This document shows positions 6,322 to 13,006 of a stretch of DNA of 13,006 bases, piece after piece. This stretch comes from an uncultured Propionibacteriaceae bacterium (GTDB lineage Bacteria > Actinomycetota > Actinomycetes > Propionibacteriales > Propionibacteriaceae). Made by a program: the position numbers and the translations under genes. Positions within the stretch are counted from its first letter, which is position 1; each line of letters opens with the position of its first letter. The stretch lies in assembly GCA_937988865.1 (NCBI GenBank), contig CALKHV010000052.1:1-13006 (forward strand). Reading direction: 5' to 3'. Below the pieces are notes generated by a model. That model was not told where the DNA came from and ran no database searches. It was given only the letters and a program-made list of their open reading frames with translations.

Positions 6322-7698
6322 ATGACCATCGTCACCGAAGTGGGCGCCGACACCATGGCGCAGCATCCGGCCTGGCTTCGGATCAAGGACGCTGCCACCG
6401 CGCTCCAGCCTCTTCAATCCCAGAAGGGTGCGATCGATGACCCGGCGCACCACGCCAGCGCACGGGATCACGTCGCCGCGCTGGTCGACGGTGTGCGTGA
6501 GCTGACCGATGCCTTCCCCCACGACCGGGCCTACCTGGCGCAGGTGGTCGTCGACTTCCAGCGCTGGTCGGACGGCGGTTTCGCCGAGCCCGACTTCCTC
6601 GACTCCCTGCTGCTCTTCCAGCCCCAGCAGCATCGGATCGACGGCCTCACCCATCTGGTCGTCTTCCCGATGTACACCCAGAACGGGTCCCGCAATCGAC
6701 ACGTCGAGGCAGTCCTCGTCCAGGTGATCTGGCCCGACTTCGTTGCCGAGCTTGAGGAGTCCGACTACAGCAACGGCCTCTTCGTCCCGATCCGCTTCCT
6801 CGACTTCACCCCTGGCTACGACACCAACTCGGCCGTTCTCTTCCCCGAGACCGTGGCCATGCGGCAGATCCCCACCTTCACCTGGGGTGCGATCTTCGCC
6901 GACCGTGAGGCTGCCCGGTTCCGCAGGGTGCTGCGCGCCGCCGTCGACGTGACCAAACTGGAACTCCCGGACCTGGCCGCCGAGTTGCTGGACGACCAGA
7001 CGCTCACCGAGGAGACCTTCGTCATGTGGGATCTCATCCACGATCGCACCCACATGCGAGGTGACCTTCCCTTCGACCCGTTCATGATCAAGCAACGGAT
7101 GCCGTACTTCCTGTACTCGCTGGAAGAGATGCGGTGTGACCTGACTGCCTTCCGCGAAGCGGTTGCAATCGAGCGGCGGATCGCGGCACAAGGCGAACAG
7201 ACCGTAGCCGACGTCGAGCTGGCACGGCACGCGAAACTCGTGCAGTACTGCGTGATTTTCGATCGGATCTTCCGCTTCTCGGTCAGCGGCGGACGCACCC
7301 GCAACTACGACGGACTCGGCGGCCAACTTCTGTTCGCCTGGTTGCACCAGCACCGGGTGTTGCACTGGACAGACACCCGACTGGCCTTCGACTGGGACCG
7401 GGTGCCCGACTCGGTGAACGAACTCGGCCAGGCCATCGAGCACCTGTACTGGCAGTCGATCGACCGGCCGAAGGTGAACCACTGGCTGGCCGCCTACGAC
7501 CTGGTCGCCGGCACGCTCGAGCCCCACCCGGCCTCGCGCTGGAAGGCCAGGGACCTGCCGCTGACGGGATCCCAGAAGGACCTCACCGACCTGGTGATGG
7601 ACGACGAGTTCCCGCTCAGCATGTTCTTCGAGGCGTTCGAGAAGAAGATGCGCGACGTCATCACCTCGACCTCCGGGATCACCGGCGCGACGGCCTGA
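6322..7698 (+). CDS. DUF6421 family protein, possible metal-binding enzyme
   Basis: This is a 458-residue soluble protein that I recognise as DUF6421, an actinobacterial family without known function. No signal peptide or membrane segment is seen. Conserved-looking parts are TRNYDGLGGQLLFAWLHQHR (326-345) and, most notably, LIHDRTHMRGDL (238-249) followed by SLEEMRCDL (266-274). H240-D-R-T-H244 plus E268-E269-x-R271-x-D273 resembles the HExxH...EExRAD arrangement of gluzincin metallopeptidases such as M49, with Asp in place of the catalytic Glu. That reading is my inference. ATG 6322 is chosen for its upstream -35/-10 pair and family length; ATG 6280 and GTG/ATG sites further up would add a tail without family character. 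The SDR gene follows 3 bp after its stop, so they are co-translated. Confidence 0.85.
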   Translation: MTIVTEVGADTMAQHPAWLRIKDAATALQPLQSQKGAIDDPAHHASARDHVAALVDGVRELTDAFPHDRAYLAQVVVDFQRWSDGGFAEPDFLDSLLLFQPQQHRIDGLTHLVVFPMYTQNGSRNRHVEAVLVQVIWPDFVAELEESDYSNGLFVPIRFLDFTPGYDTNSAVLFPETVAMRQIPTFTWGAIFADREAARFRRVLRAAVDVTKLELPDLAAELLDDQTLTEETFVMWDLIHDRTHMRGDLPFDPFMIKQRMPYFLYSLEEMRCDLTAFREAVAIERRIAAQGEQTVADVELARHAKLVQYCVIFDRIFRFSVSGGRTRNYDGLGGQLLFAWLHQHRVLHWTDTRLAFDWDRVPDSVNELGQAIEHLYWQSIDRPKVNHWLAAYDLVAGTLEPHPASRWKARDLPLTGSQKDLTDLVMDDEFPLSMFFEAFEKKMRDVITSTSGITGATA

Positions 7699-7701
7699 GG
7701 G

Positions 7702-8322
7702 ATGCGAATCCTGATCGCAGGAGCCAGCAGCCCGCTCGGGGTGGCCAGCGCCGCAGCCCTGACGAGGGCCGGGCATGAGGTGATCGCCGTGGGCACGGAC
7801 CAGGCTCGACTGGCGTCCGTGGGCGCCGCCCATCGGATGGTCTGCGACCTGATCGACCCTGCCGCCGTCCACGACTTGGCCGAGAACGTGGGCCCGCTCG
7901 ACGGGCTTGTGCACCTCGTGGGTGGCTGGCGGGGTGGCGGCGGCCTGGAGGGCCAGAGTGATGAGGACTACCGCTGGCTGGAGGCGAGGATCGTCACGAC
8001 CCTGCGGAACACCACCCGGGCCTTCCTGCCTGCGCTGCGGTCGTCGTCGGCGGGTCGGGTGGCGATCGTGTCGACCACCGGCCTCGCCGGCCCGACGGCC
8101 GGGAACGCCAACTACCTCGCGTCCAAGGCCGCAGCAGAGGCGTGGCTGGCCGCCGTCGGGCACGCCCTGCGTGACAGCCCGGCCACCGTCCATGTCGAAC
8201 GTGTGAGGGCTCTGGTGAGCGCAGCCGAGCGCGTCCGGAACCCGGAACGAGACTTCTCCCGCCACACCGACGTCGACGACCTGGCGTCCCGGTTCGTCGC
8301 CCTCTTTGGCCCTGACCTGTGA
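7702..8322 (+). CDS. Short-chain dehydrogenase/reductase (SDR)
   Basis: This is a short SDR of 206 residues, against about 250 for classical members. The dinucleotide-binding loop is GASSPLG at 7-13 in a MRILIAGASS strand. S124 in VAIVSTTG and the YxxxK pair Y138/K142 (NYLASKAAAEAW) complete the catalytic triad, so it should be an active NAD(P)-dependent oxidoreductase. The substrate-binding part after residue 165 is reduced, which accounts for the small size; the end reads normally to the stop, so I do not see a truncation. The substrate is unknown. ATG 7702 comes 3 bp after the DUF6421 stop (TGAGGGATG), with GAGGG as a close ribosome site, so expression is coupled. The aldolase gene follows after 42 bp. 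Confidence 0.9.
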   Translation: MRILIAGASSPLGVASAAALTRAGHEVIAVGTDQARLASVGAAHRMVCDLIDPAAVHDLAENVGPLDGLVHLVGGWRGGGGLEGQSDEDYRWLEARIVTTLRNTTRAFLPALRSSSAGRVAIVSTTGLAGPTAGNANYLASKAAAEAWLAAVGHALRDSPATVHVERVRALVSAAERVRNPERDFSRHTDVDDLASRFVALFGPDL

Positions 8323-8364
8323 CCCTGGATGCCGCCCTCCGGCACGATACGAGAGAATCCCCTC

Positions 8365-9426
8365 ATGCAGCTCCATGATCCCGGCGTCCGCGGATTCGCC
8401 TCCGACAACTACTCCGGGATCCACCCGGAGGTGCTGGCGGCCATCGTCGCCGCCAACGGCGGCCACCAGTCGTCCTACGGCAACGACCGCTACACCGCAC
8501 GCTTGCAGGAGGTCGTCCGCGACCACTTCGGCGACCAGGCGGAGGCCTTCCCGATGTTCAACGGCACCGGTGCGAACGTCACCGCGCTGCAGGCGATGGT
8601 GCCCCGCTGGGGGGCGGTCGTGTGCGCGAAGTCGGCCCACATCAACGTGGACGAGGGCGGCGCTCCTGAACGAGTGGGCGGCCTGAAGCTGTACTCCGTC
8701 CCGACCCCGGACGGGAAGCTGACGCCCGAGTTGATCGAGACCGAGGCATGGGGCTTCGGGGACGAGCATCGCGCCCAGCCGCTGGTTGTCTCGATCACCC
8801 AGTCGAGTGAACTGGGCACCGTGTACACGCGGGACGAGATCGCCGCGATCAGCGACCACGCGCACTCGTTGGGCATGGTGGTGCACCTGGACGGGGCACG
8901 GCTGTCGAACGCGGCGGCCGCACTCGGCTGCGGGTTCGCCGAATTCACCACCGACGCGGGCGTGGACGTGCTGACCCTGGGGGGCACCAAGAACGGCGCG
9001 ATGGGCGCCGAGGCCATCGTGGTGCTGACGCCCGGCGCGGCCCCGGGCCTGCGTTTCGCCCGCAAGGCCACCATGCAGCTGGCCAGCAAGATGCGCTTCG
9101 TGTCGGCCCAACTCGTGGCCCTGTACGAGACGGACCTGTGGCTGCGGAACGCGGCACATGCCAACGCCATGGCCACCCGGCTGCGCGCCGCGCTGGAAGG
9201 GGTCCCGGGGATCACGTTCACCACCCCCACCCAGGCGAACGGCGTCTTCGCCCGGTTGCCCGGGGGAGTGGCTGACGCGGTGCGGGAGCACTTCTTCTTC
9301 TACGACTGGGACGCTGCGGTGAACGAGGTTCGCTGGATGTGTTCCTTCGACACCACCGCTGACGACATCGACACCTTCGCCGGCCTGGTCAGGGATGCCT
9401 GCGTGGCCGCAGGCCCGCCCCGCTGA
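8365..9426 (+). CDS. L-threonine aldolase-like PLP enzyme
   Basis: This 353-residue fold-type I PLP enzyme of the beta-eliminating lyase family is most like low-specificity L-threonine aldolase, which splits threonine or allo-threonine to glycine and acetaldehyde. Motifs in order: FASDNYSGIHPEV (11-23), FNGTGANVTALQ (65-76) for the phosphate-binding loop, AHINVDEGGAPE with H92 and E97, HLDGARLSNAAAALG (174-188) with D176 and R179, and LGGTKNG (205-211) with K209 as the PLP lysine. All key residues are present. ATG 8365 is preceded by GAGAGAA at workable spacing; an in-frame ATG at 8329 would add 12 residues. Third in the set with DUF6421 and the SDR, it may act on a beta-hydroxy amino acid linked to the SDR product; that is inference. 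Confidence 0.9.
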   Translation: MQLHDPGVRGFASDNYSGIHPEVLAAIVAANGGHQSSYGNDRYTARLQEVVRDHFGDQAEAFPMFNGTGANVTALQAMVPRWGAVVCAKSAHINVDEGGAPERVGGLKLYSVPTPDGKLTPELIETEAWGFGDEHRAQPLVVSITQSSELGTVYTRDEIAAISDHAHSLGMVVHLDGARLSNAAAALGCGFAEFTTDAGVDVLTLGGTKNGAMGAEAIVVLTPGAAPGLRFARKATMQLASKMRFVSAQLVALYETDLWLRNAAHANAMATRLRAALEGVPGITFTTPTQANGVFARLPGGVADAVREHFFFYDWDAAVNEVRWMCSFDTTADDIDTFAGLVRDACVAAGPPR

Positions 9427-9438
9427 GCCCCGGCCAAC

Positions 9439-9444
9439 TAGGCT
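9439..9444 (+). promoter_or_regulatory. Possible -10 box before the MBL-fold gene
   Basis: TAGGCT in the 77-bp gap between the aldolase and the MBL gene matches TANNNT and is the same hexamer seen before pdxH. No convincing -35 is present, so this is only a candidate separate promoter with an expected leader of about 50 bases. Confidence 0.25.
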
Positions 9445-9503
9445 GGGCGGAACGAGGCCGGTCGTGGAACGGCGGCTGTCCCCACAAGAGACCGGAGCAG
9501 ACC

Positions 9504-10310
9504 ATGAACGCGACCCAAGCTCGAGCCCCGCAGACCCAATCCTTCGGCGCCGCTGCGTTCGCTCCCTCGGACGCGACGACCCTGCGCTGGCTCGGGATGG
9601 CCGGATTCCTGATCAACAGCCGAGGCACCACCCTGATGATCGACCCCTTGCTGGGCGGGTTCGACATGCCGATCATGATCGACATGCCGCTCGCAGCGAC
9701 GGACGTCCCAAGGTTGGACGCCGTGCTCGTCACCCACAGCGACAACGACCACTTCAGCGTCCCCACGTGCCAGGAGCTGGCGTCCGTGACGAGGGCCTAC
9801 CACTCGACCGGGTACGTCGCGTCCCTGATGAGTCACCAGGGCTTGCCCGCCTTCGGGCACGACACGGGGGAGTCGTTCGATGTGGGCGAGGTGCGCATCT
9901 CGCTGACCCCTGCTGATCACGCCTGGCAGAACGCCTACCCGGGCACGAGCGACCACGTGTTCGCCGAGAACGACGCGTGCGGCTTCTGGCTCGAAACCCC
10001 TGACGGCACGATCTGGGCACCGGGCGACTCGCGCCTGATCCCTGACCACCACTTGACGATGCCTCCGGCGGACGCGATGCTCTTCGACTTCTCGGACTCC
10101 GAGTGGCATTTCACGCTGGAGGGGGCCATCCGGATGGCCAACGCCTACCCCGACACGGCCCTGTTGCTGCATCACTGGGGTTGCGTCGACGCGCCCGACT
10201 TCCCGCCGTTCAACGGCGATCCGGCCGTCCTGATGGATCGGGTGGTCAATCCCGGACGCATCCACGTCCTCGCACCGGGGGAGCCTTTCATCCTGACACG
10301 GATCGCCTGA
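9504..10310 (+). CDS. MBL-fold metallo-hydrolase, UlaG-like
   Basis: This 268-residue cytosolic protein has the metallo-beta-lactamase fold, in the UlaG/lactonase-like branch: LRWLGMAGFLINSRG (27-41), LMIDPLLGGFD (44-54), then VLVTHSDNDHFS (74-85). The canonical metal motif is HxHxDH; here it reads H78-S-D80-N-D82-H83, with Asp in place of the second His. Other ligands look intact: H139 in TPADHAW, D175 in APGDSRL and H224 in LLHHWG. It is therefore probably an active hydrolase with altered metal coordination, substrate unknown. ATG 9504 follows GGAG at 8 bases. It lies 77 bp after the aldolase and may be the fourth gene of that unit or separately transcribed. It has no link to antibiotic beta-lactamases beyond the fold. 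Confidence 0.9.
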   Translation: MNATQARAPQTQSFGAAAFAPSDATTLRWLGMAGFLINSRGTTLMIDPLLGGFDMPIMIDMPLAATDVPRLDAVLVTHSDNDHFSVPTCQELASVTRAYHSTGYVASLMSHQGLPAFGHDTGESFDVGEVRISLTPADHAWQNAYPGTSDHVFAENDACGFWLETPDGTIWAPGDSRLIPDHHLTMPPADAMLFDFSDSEWHFTLEGAIRMANAYPDTALLLHHWGCVDAPDFPPFNGDPAVLMDRVVNPGRIHVLAPGEPFILTRIA

Positions 10311-10312
10311 CG

Positions 10313-10349
10313 TTTCTTCCTTGAGGTCAAGCTTTCTTCCTGTTAGGGT
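10313..10349 (+). promoter_or_regulatory. vapBC promoter with operator-like dyad and direct repeats
   Basis: TTGAGG (10321-10326), a 17-bp spacer and TAGGGT (10344-10349) form a good promoter. The -10 ends 6 bases before ATG 10356, so the message is probably leaderless. The perfect dyad CTTGA-GG-TCAAG (10320-10331) overlaps the -35. Two direct copies of TTTCTTCCT (10313-10321 and 10333-10341) lie 20 bp apart, about two helical turns. This is a plausible autoregulatory site for the VapB-VapC complex. Confidence 0.6.
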
Positions 10350-10355
10350 GGATGG

Positions 10356-10610
10356 ATGCCACTGAACATCAAGGACCCTCAAACAGACCGCATTGCCCGG
10401 GAACTTGCGTCGGTCACGGGGGAGTCCCTGACTGAGGCGCTTCGGATCGCGCTCGAGGAACGGTTGGCGAGGGTGCGTCGTCAAGCGACAGTCTCCGCTC
10501 GCCGGGAGTCCCTTCAGCGCTACATCGATCGAGGGCGCCGACGCGAAACCCTCGATAGCCGAAGCGATGACGAGATCCTCGGCTTCGACGAGACTGGCCT
10601 GCCCGGATGA
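10356..10610 (+). CDS. vapB: VapB-type antitoxin (Rv0623-like)
   Basis: This 84-residue antitoxin belongs to the Rv0623-like (PSK_trans_fac) VapB group. MPLNIKDPQTDRIARELASV is the typical N-terminus; it forms a DNA-binding strand and helix and continues into TGESLTEALRIALEERLAR. The C-terminal part is rich in Arg, Asp and Glu and ends DDEILGFDETGLPG, the segment that in this family inserts into the toxin active site. VapB neutralises VapC and, with it, represses the operon; the dyad over the -35 box is the likely target. Its stop overlaps the vapC start as ATGA, the usual coupling. No Shine-Dalgarno is needed if the message is leaderless as the -10 position suggests. Confidence 0.92.
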   Translation: MPLNIKDPQTDRIARELASVTGESLTEALRIALEERLARVRRQATVSARRESLQRYIDRGRRRETLDSRSDDEILGFDETGLPG

Positions 10611-11008
10611 TCGTCGACAGCTCCGCACTGCTTGCCATCATCCTGGGGGAGCCAGACGCTGAACCCATCCTGGACGCCATGTCGTCAGCATCCGACCTTG
10701 CGATCTCTGCCGCCACGCTGGTCGAGGTCATGATCGTCGCTGAGGCGCGCCAAGGCCCTGATGCCGCAGACGACCTGCAGGCGCTGCTGGCAGATCTCCT
10801 GGTGGACGTCGTCACGGTTGACGAGCAGCAATCGTTGATCGCGGTCGAGGCGTGGCGACGGTTTGGGAGAGGCCGGCATCCCGCGGGGCTCAACCTGGGA
10901 GACACCTTCGCTTATGCTCTGGCCATCGTCCGCGGAGATGTGCTGATGTTCAAGGGTGACGACTTCGGGCAGACGGACGTGTTGTCTGCGACACGGCGAA
11001 AAGGCTAG
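10607..11008 (+). CDS. vapC: VapC-type PIN-domain ribonuclease toxin
   Basis: This is a 133-residue PIN-domain toxin, an Mg2+-dependent endoribonuclease that in this family cuts tRNA or rRNA and stops translation. All expected acidic residues are present: D4 in MIVDSSALLAI, E40 in AATLVEVMIV, D99 in LNLGDTFAYALA, and D118/D119 in LMFKGDDFGQTDV. It is full length and probably functional. ATG 10607 overlaps the vapB stop by four bases (ATGA). Its TAG stop lies in a CTAG palindrome that also gives the stop of the converging permease, so the two coding regions overlap by 4 bp with no room for a terminator. The RNA target cannot be told from the sequence. A small module like this at a strand switch is often acquired, but I see no flanking repeats. 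Confidence 0.94.
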   Translation: MIVDSSALLAIILGEPDAEPILDAMSSASDLAISAATLVEVMIVAEARQGPDAADDLQALLADLLVDVVTVDEQQSLIAVEAWRRFGRGRHPAGLNLGDTFAYALAIVRGDVLMFKGDDFGQTDVLSATRRKG

Positions 11009-12237
11009 TCAGGCTGTATTTGGGCATCCTTGGGCTGGTCCCGGAAGAACGCCAGGAACACGACGAGGATGACCGCCACCATGGCCCCGGCCATGGGCCA
11101 GACGCGCACCCAGTCGTGGCCGTCGGACGTCACGAAGGCGTCGACTGTGCGTCCGGCCGCGAGGGTCCCGATGAGGGCGCCCACCCCCGACGTGCCCAGC
11201 GCGGTGAGGCCTTGCGCAGCACTGCGGACGCCGGGCGGCGCGACGCTGTCGGTGTAGATCTGGCCGGTCACGAACACGAAGTTGAAGCAGAAGCCGTGCA
11301 TGAGGAGTCCCAGCAGGATCAGCCCGTACAGGGAGCCCGAATTGCCCGCGGTGAACAGCACGTAGCGCAGGATCCAGGCCGACATTCCCAGGGCGATGGT
11401 GACCCTGAAGCCGAACCTCCGCAGGGCGAGGGGGAGCAGCAGCAGGATCGCCATCTCGGCCATCTGGCCGATGGTCTGCACCGCGGCGGCCCGGTGCACG
11501 CCGATCTCGTTGAGGAACAGATTCGTGAAGGTGTAGTAGAAGGCCATCGGGATGCCGAGCAGGGTGGCGCTGATGAAGAAGACCAGATACGAGCGATTGC
11601 GGAAGAGGGGGAGGACGGCGTCCAGGCCCAGGACCTGGCTCGGCGTGCGCGCACGGGCTGCCTCCGGGGGAGTGTGCGGGAGGAAGAAGGTGAGGATGAC
11701 CAGCACCAACGCAGCCGATGCGGCCAGGGTGAACGTGCGTCCGAGTTGGCCGTTCTGCTCGAGCGCCAGCCACCCTATGGTCAATCCGGCGACCACCCAG
11801 CCAAGCGTCCCGAAGACCCGGATGGGCGCGAACTGGCGCGACGGGTCGGTGAGGTGGCGGAAGGCGACGGCGTTGGCCAGCGAAACGGTCGGCATGAGGG
11901 CACCCATGGCGATCAGGGCGCAGATGAAGAAGCCGAGGAAGGTGGTCTGACGGCCGGCGAGCAGGAGCGCGGACGCAAGAGTCAGGTGGAGCACCCGAAG
12001 GATCTTCTCGGCCGCAACATAGCGGTCGGCGATGAGGCCGACGATGAACGGGCTGGCGATCGCACCCAACGCCTGGCACATGACCGCGAGCGAGATCTGC
12101 TGGCCGGACGCATCCAGTTCCGTGGCCAGGTACGTGCCCAGCGTGACCACGTAGCTGCCCGTGACGAAGTTCTGGCCGAACATCAGCGCTGAGAGTGTCA
12201 CGCGGGTGCGCAGCGGAACGGGCGGGGCGGAGGTCAC
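11005..12237 (-). CDS. NupG-type nucleoside:proton symporter family permease
   Basis: This 410-residue major facilitator protein with about twelve membrane segments is most like the nucleoside:H+ symporter group (NupG/XapB). Family signs are FRHLTDP followed by RQFAPIRVFGTLGW (126-147) and the late segment HGFCFNFVFVTGQIYTD. It probably imports nucleosides or a related compound; the substrate is not certain. The start is GTG 12237 by family N-terminus. A 7-bp tandem duplication (AGGTCAC twice on the plus strand, 12231-12244) gives two GTG codons in different frames; only the one at 12237 reads the permease. AGGAA lies upstream at a longer than usual distance (about 10 bases). TAGACT (12275-12280, minus) may be a -10 box. 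The stop shares CTAG with vapC. Confidence 0.9.
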   Translation of the reverse strand: MTSAPPVPLRTRVTLSALMFGQNFVTGSYVVTLGTYLATELDASGQQISLAVMCQALGAIASPFIVGLIADRYVAAEKILRVLHLTLASALLLAGRQTTFLGFFICALIAMGALMPTVSLANAVAFRHLTDPSRQFAPIRVFGTLGWVVAGLTIGWLALEQNGQLGRTFTLAASAALVLVILTFFLPHTPPEAARARTPSQVLGLDAVLPLFRNRSYLVFFISATLLGIPMAFYYTFTNLFLNEIGVHRAAAVQTIGQMAEMAILLLLPLALRRFGFRVTIALGMSAWILRYVLFTAGNSGSLYGLILLGLLMHGFCFNFVFVTGQIYTDSVAPPGVRSAAQGLTALGTSGVGALIGTLAAGRTVDAFVTSDGHDWVRVWPMAGAMVAVILVVFLAFFRDQPKDAQIQPD

Positions 12238-12322
12238 AGGTCACCGGTTCCTGGTCGAGGAAGTGAGCATTCGCAGTCTAGGAGCGGCGCTGGTCATGTG
12301 GGCGAGGTGGGGCGACCTGCCC

Positions 12323-12351
12323 TTGACAGTGCCCAGTGAGGCGCGAAGGGT
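12323..12351 (+). promoter_or_regulatory. Promoter of the secreted-protein gene
   Basis: TTGACA (12323-12328) is a perfect -35. AAGGGT (12346-12351), after a 17-bp spacer, is one change from TAGGGT. Transcription would begin near 12358, giving a leader of about 29 bases that includes the strong ribosome site AGGAGGG (12373-12379), 7 bases before ATG 12387. Confidence 0.6.
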
Positions 12352-12386
12352 GGAAGTGGAGCATCAAGCCACAGGAGGGCAGCACG

Positions 12387-13006
12387 ATGTTCATCAGGCA
12401 GGCCGGCAGGGCCGCCGGCAGGATTCTTCTCGCAGCGGGGATCGTCATCGCAGGACTCACCGCCACCACGGGGTCTGCGTCCGCCGCTCGCGAACAACAG
12501 GCAGGCGTCTTCAAGGTCACGTTCGCGGGCTACGCGTCGATGGCTGGGTGGACGACGTGCCCCGACCCAGCGTCCGAGGAAGTGGGGACGGTGTGCACCG
12601 GGGCGGACGTCATGGCGTTCTGGTCGTCCGGCTCGGAACAGGCCGGGAGCGCAATTCACATCCGCGACCAGAAGTCCGGGGTGGTGAAGATCTTCGACTC
12701 CACGTGCGTGGTGACGGACGTCGAGATCGAGCCCGGGGTGACCGAGCGGACGTGCGTTCCGACGTCCGAGCGATTCGGACGCGCGGTGGGCGCGTCGGTG
12801 GCGGTCGATCCGCGCCTTCTCGCCACTCGGGCCAAGGCGGCCGTCCCGGTACAGATCCTCGACTTCGCCAGCGAGACGGAGGCGTCCGGGATGCTCAGCG
12901 TGGCAGCGACCTTCACGGGGACGGGCGCGACGTCACGCATCGACGAGCGGACGCACTGGGCCAGTCGGTATGTCATGTGGCTCGAGGGAACACGAGGCTG
13001 GGAACG
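12387..13006 (+). CDS. Secreted four-cysteine protein (partial, runs off edge)
   Basis: This open frame is cut by the right edge after 206 whole codons; no stop is seen. ATG 12387 follows AGGAGGG at ideal spacing. A Sec signal peptide is clear: MFIRQAGRAAGR, then a hydrophobic core ILLAAGIVIAGL, and a likely cut after ASA at residue 33. The mature part has four cysteines (C58, C70, C107, C123), enough for two disulphides, and alternating strand-like stretches such as GVFKVTFAGYASMAGW and SGMLSVAATFTGTG, so it is probably a beta-rich extracellular protein. No further hydrophobic helix or cell-wall motif appears in the visible part. I do not recognise a family. It is divergent from the permease and has its own promoter. 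Confidence 0.85.
   Translation, partial: MFIRQAGRAAGRILLAAGIVIAGLTATTGSASAAREQQAGVFKVTFAGYASMAGWTTCPDPASEEVGTVCTGADVMAFWSSGSEQAGSAIHIRDQKSGVVKIFDSTCVVTDVEIEPGVTERTCVPTSERFGRAVGASVAVDPRLLATRAKAAVPVQILDFASETEASGMLSVAATFTGTGATSRIDERTHWASRYVMWLEGTRGWE

Noticed and set aside
5305..9291. Minus-strand open frame of 1328 codons
   Set aside because: Only its last 272 codons encode PPK2. The rest lies antisense to the DUF6421, SDR and aldolase genes, whose motifs are clear, and its translation is low-complexity Gly, Arg, Val and His typical of GC-rich shadow frames.
9438..10628. Minus-strand frame of 396 codons over the MBL and vapB genes
   Set aside because: Antisense to two genes with intact motifs; no recognisable domain.
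11009..12244. Second 411-codon minus-strand frame over the permease
   Set aside because: It is the other frame of the permease gene and its product is Pro/Arg/His-rich without membrane helices. It begins at the duplicated GTG.

Overview
This is a GC-rich window with GTG starts, sparse U-tracts after hairpins and TANNNT-type -10 boxes. That points to a high-GC actinobacterium; a DUF6421 protein and an Rv0623-type VapBC pair fit this. The lineage below phylum level cannot be fixed from the sequence. I see no rRNA, tRNA, CRISPR array, insertion sequence or prophage, and no gene-free stretch longer than about 200 bases.

Layout. 1-161 holds three copies of a 40-bp hairpin repeat that probably terminates the minus-strand cluster beside it. 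172-3951 (minus) is a four-gene cluster read right to left: a nucleotidyltransferase-GNAT fusion, a DUF445 membrane protein, pyridoxamine-phosphate oxidase PdxH and an EamA-type transporter. A divergent region with two perfect dyads separates it from a plus-strand EntS-like MFS exporter (4045-5301). That exporter converges on a PPK2 polyphosphate kinase (5305-6123, minus) with 3 bp between the stops.

6322-9426 (plus) is a three-gene set: a DUF6421 protein, a short SDR oxidoreductase and an L-threonine-aldolase-like PLP enzyme. An MBL-fold hydrolase with a variant metal motif follows (9504-10310). Next is a VapBC toxin-antitoxin pair (10356-11008) with a well-formed leaderless promoter. VapC shares a CTAG palindrome as stop codon with a converging NupG-type nucleoside permease (11005-12237, minus). 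A secreted four-cysteine protein starts at 12387 and runs off the right edge.

How the genes may work together. PdxH and the EamA transporter are almost certainly co-transcribed, and PdxH makes PLP, the cofactor of the aldolase further along, though no direct link is shown. The most intriguing unit is the DUF6421-SDR-aldolase set. In DUF6421 I see an HDxxH motif followed 23 residues later by EExRxD, which resembles gluzincin metallopeptidases such as family M49. The other point of note is the bifunctional, resistance-like nucleotidyltransferase-GNAT fusion.
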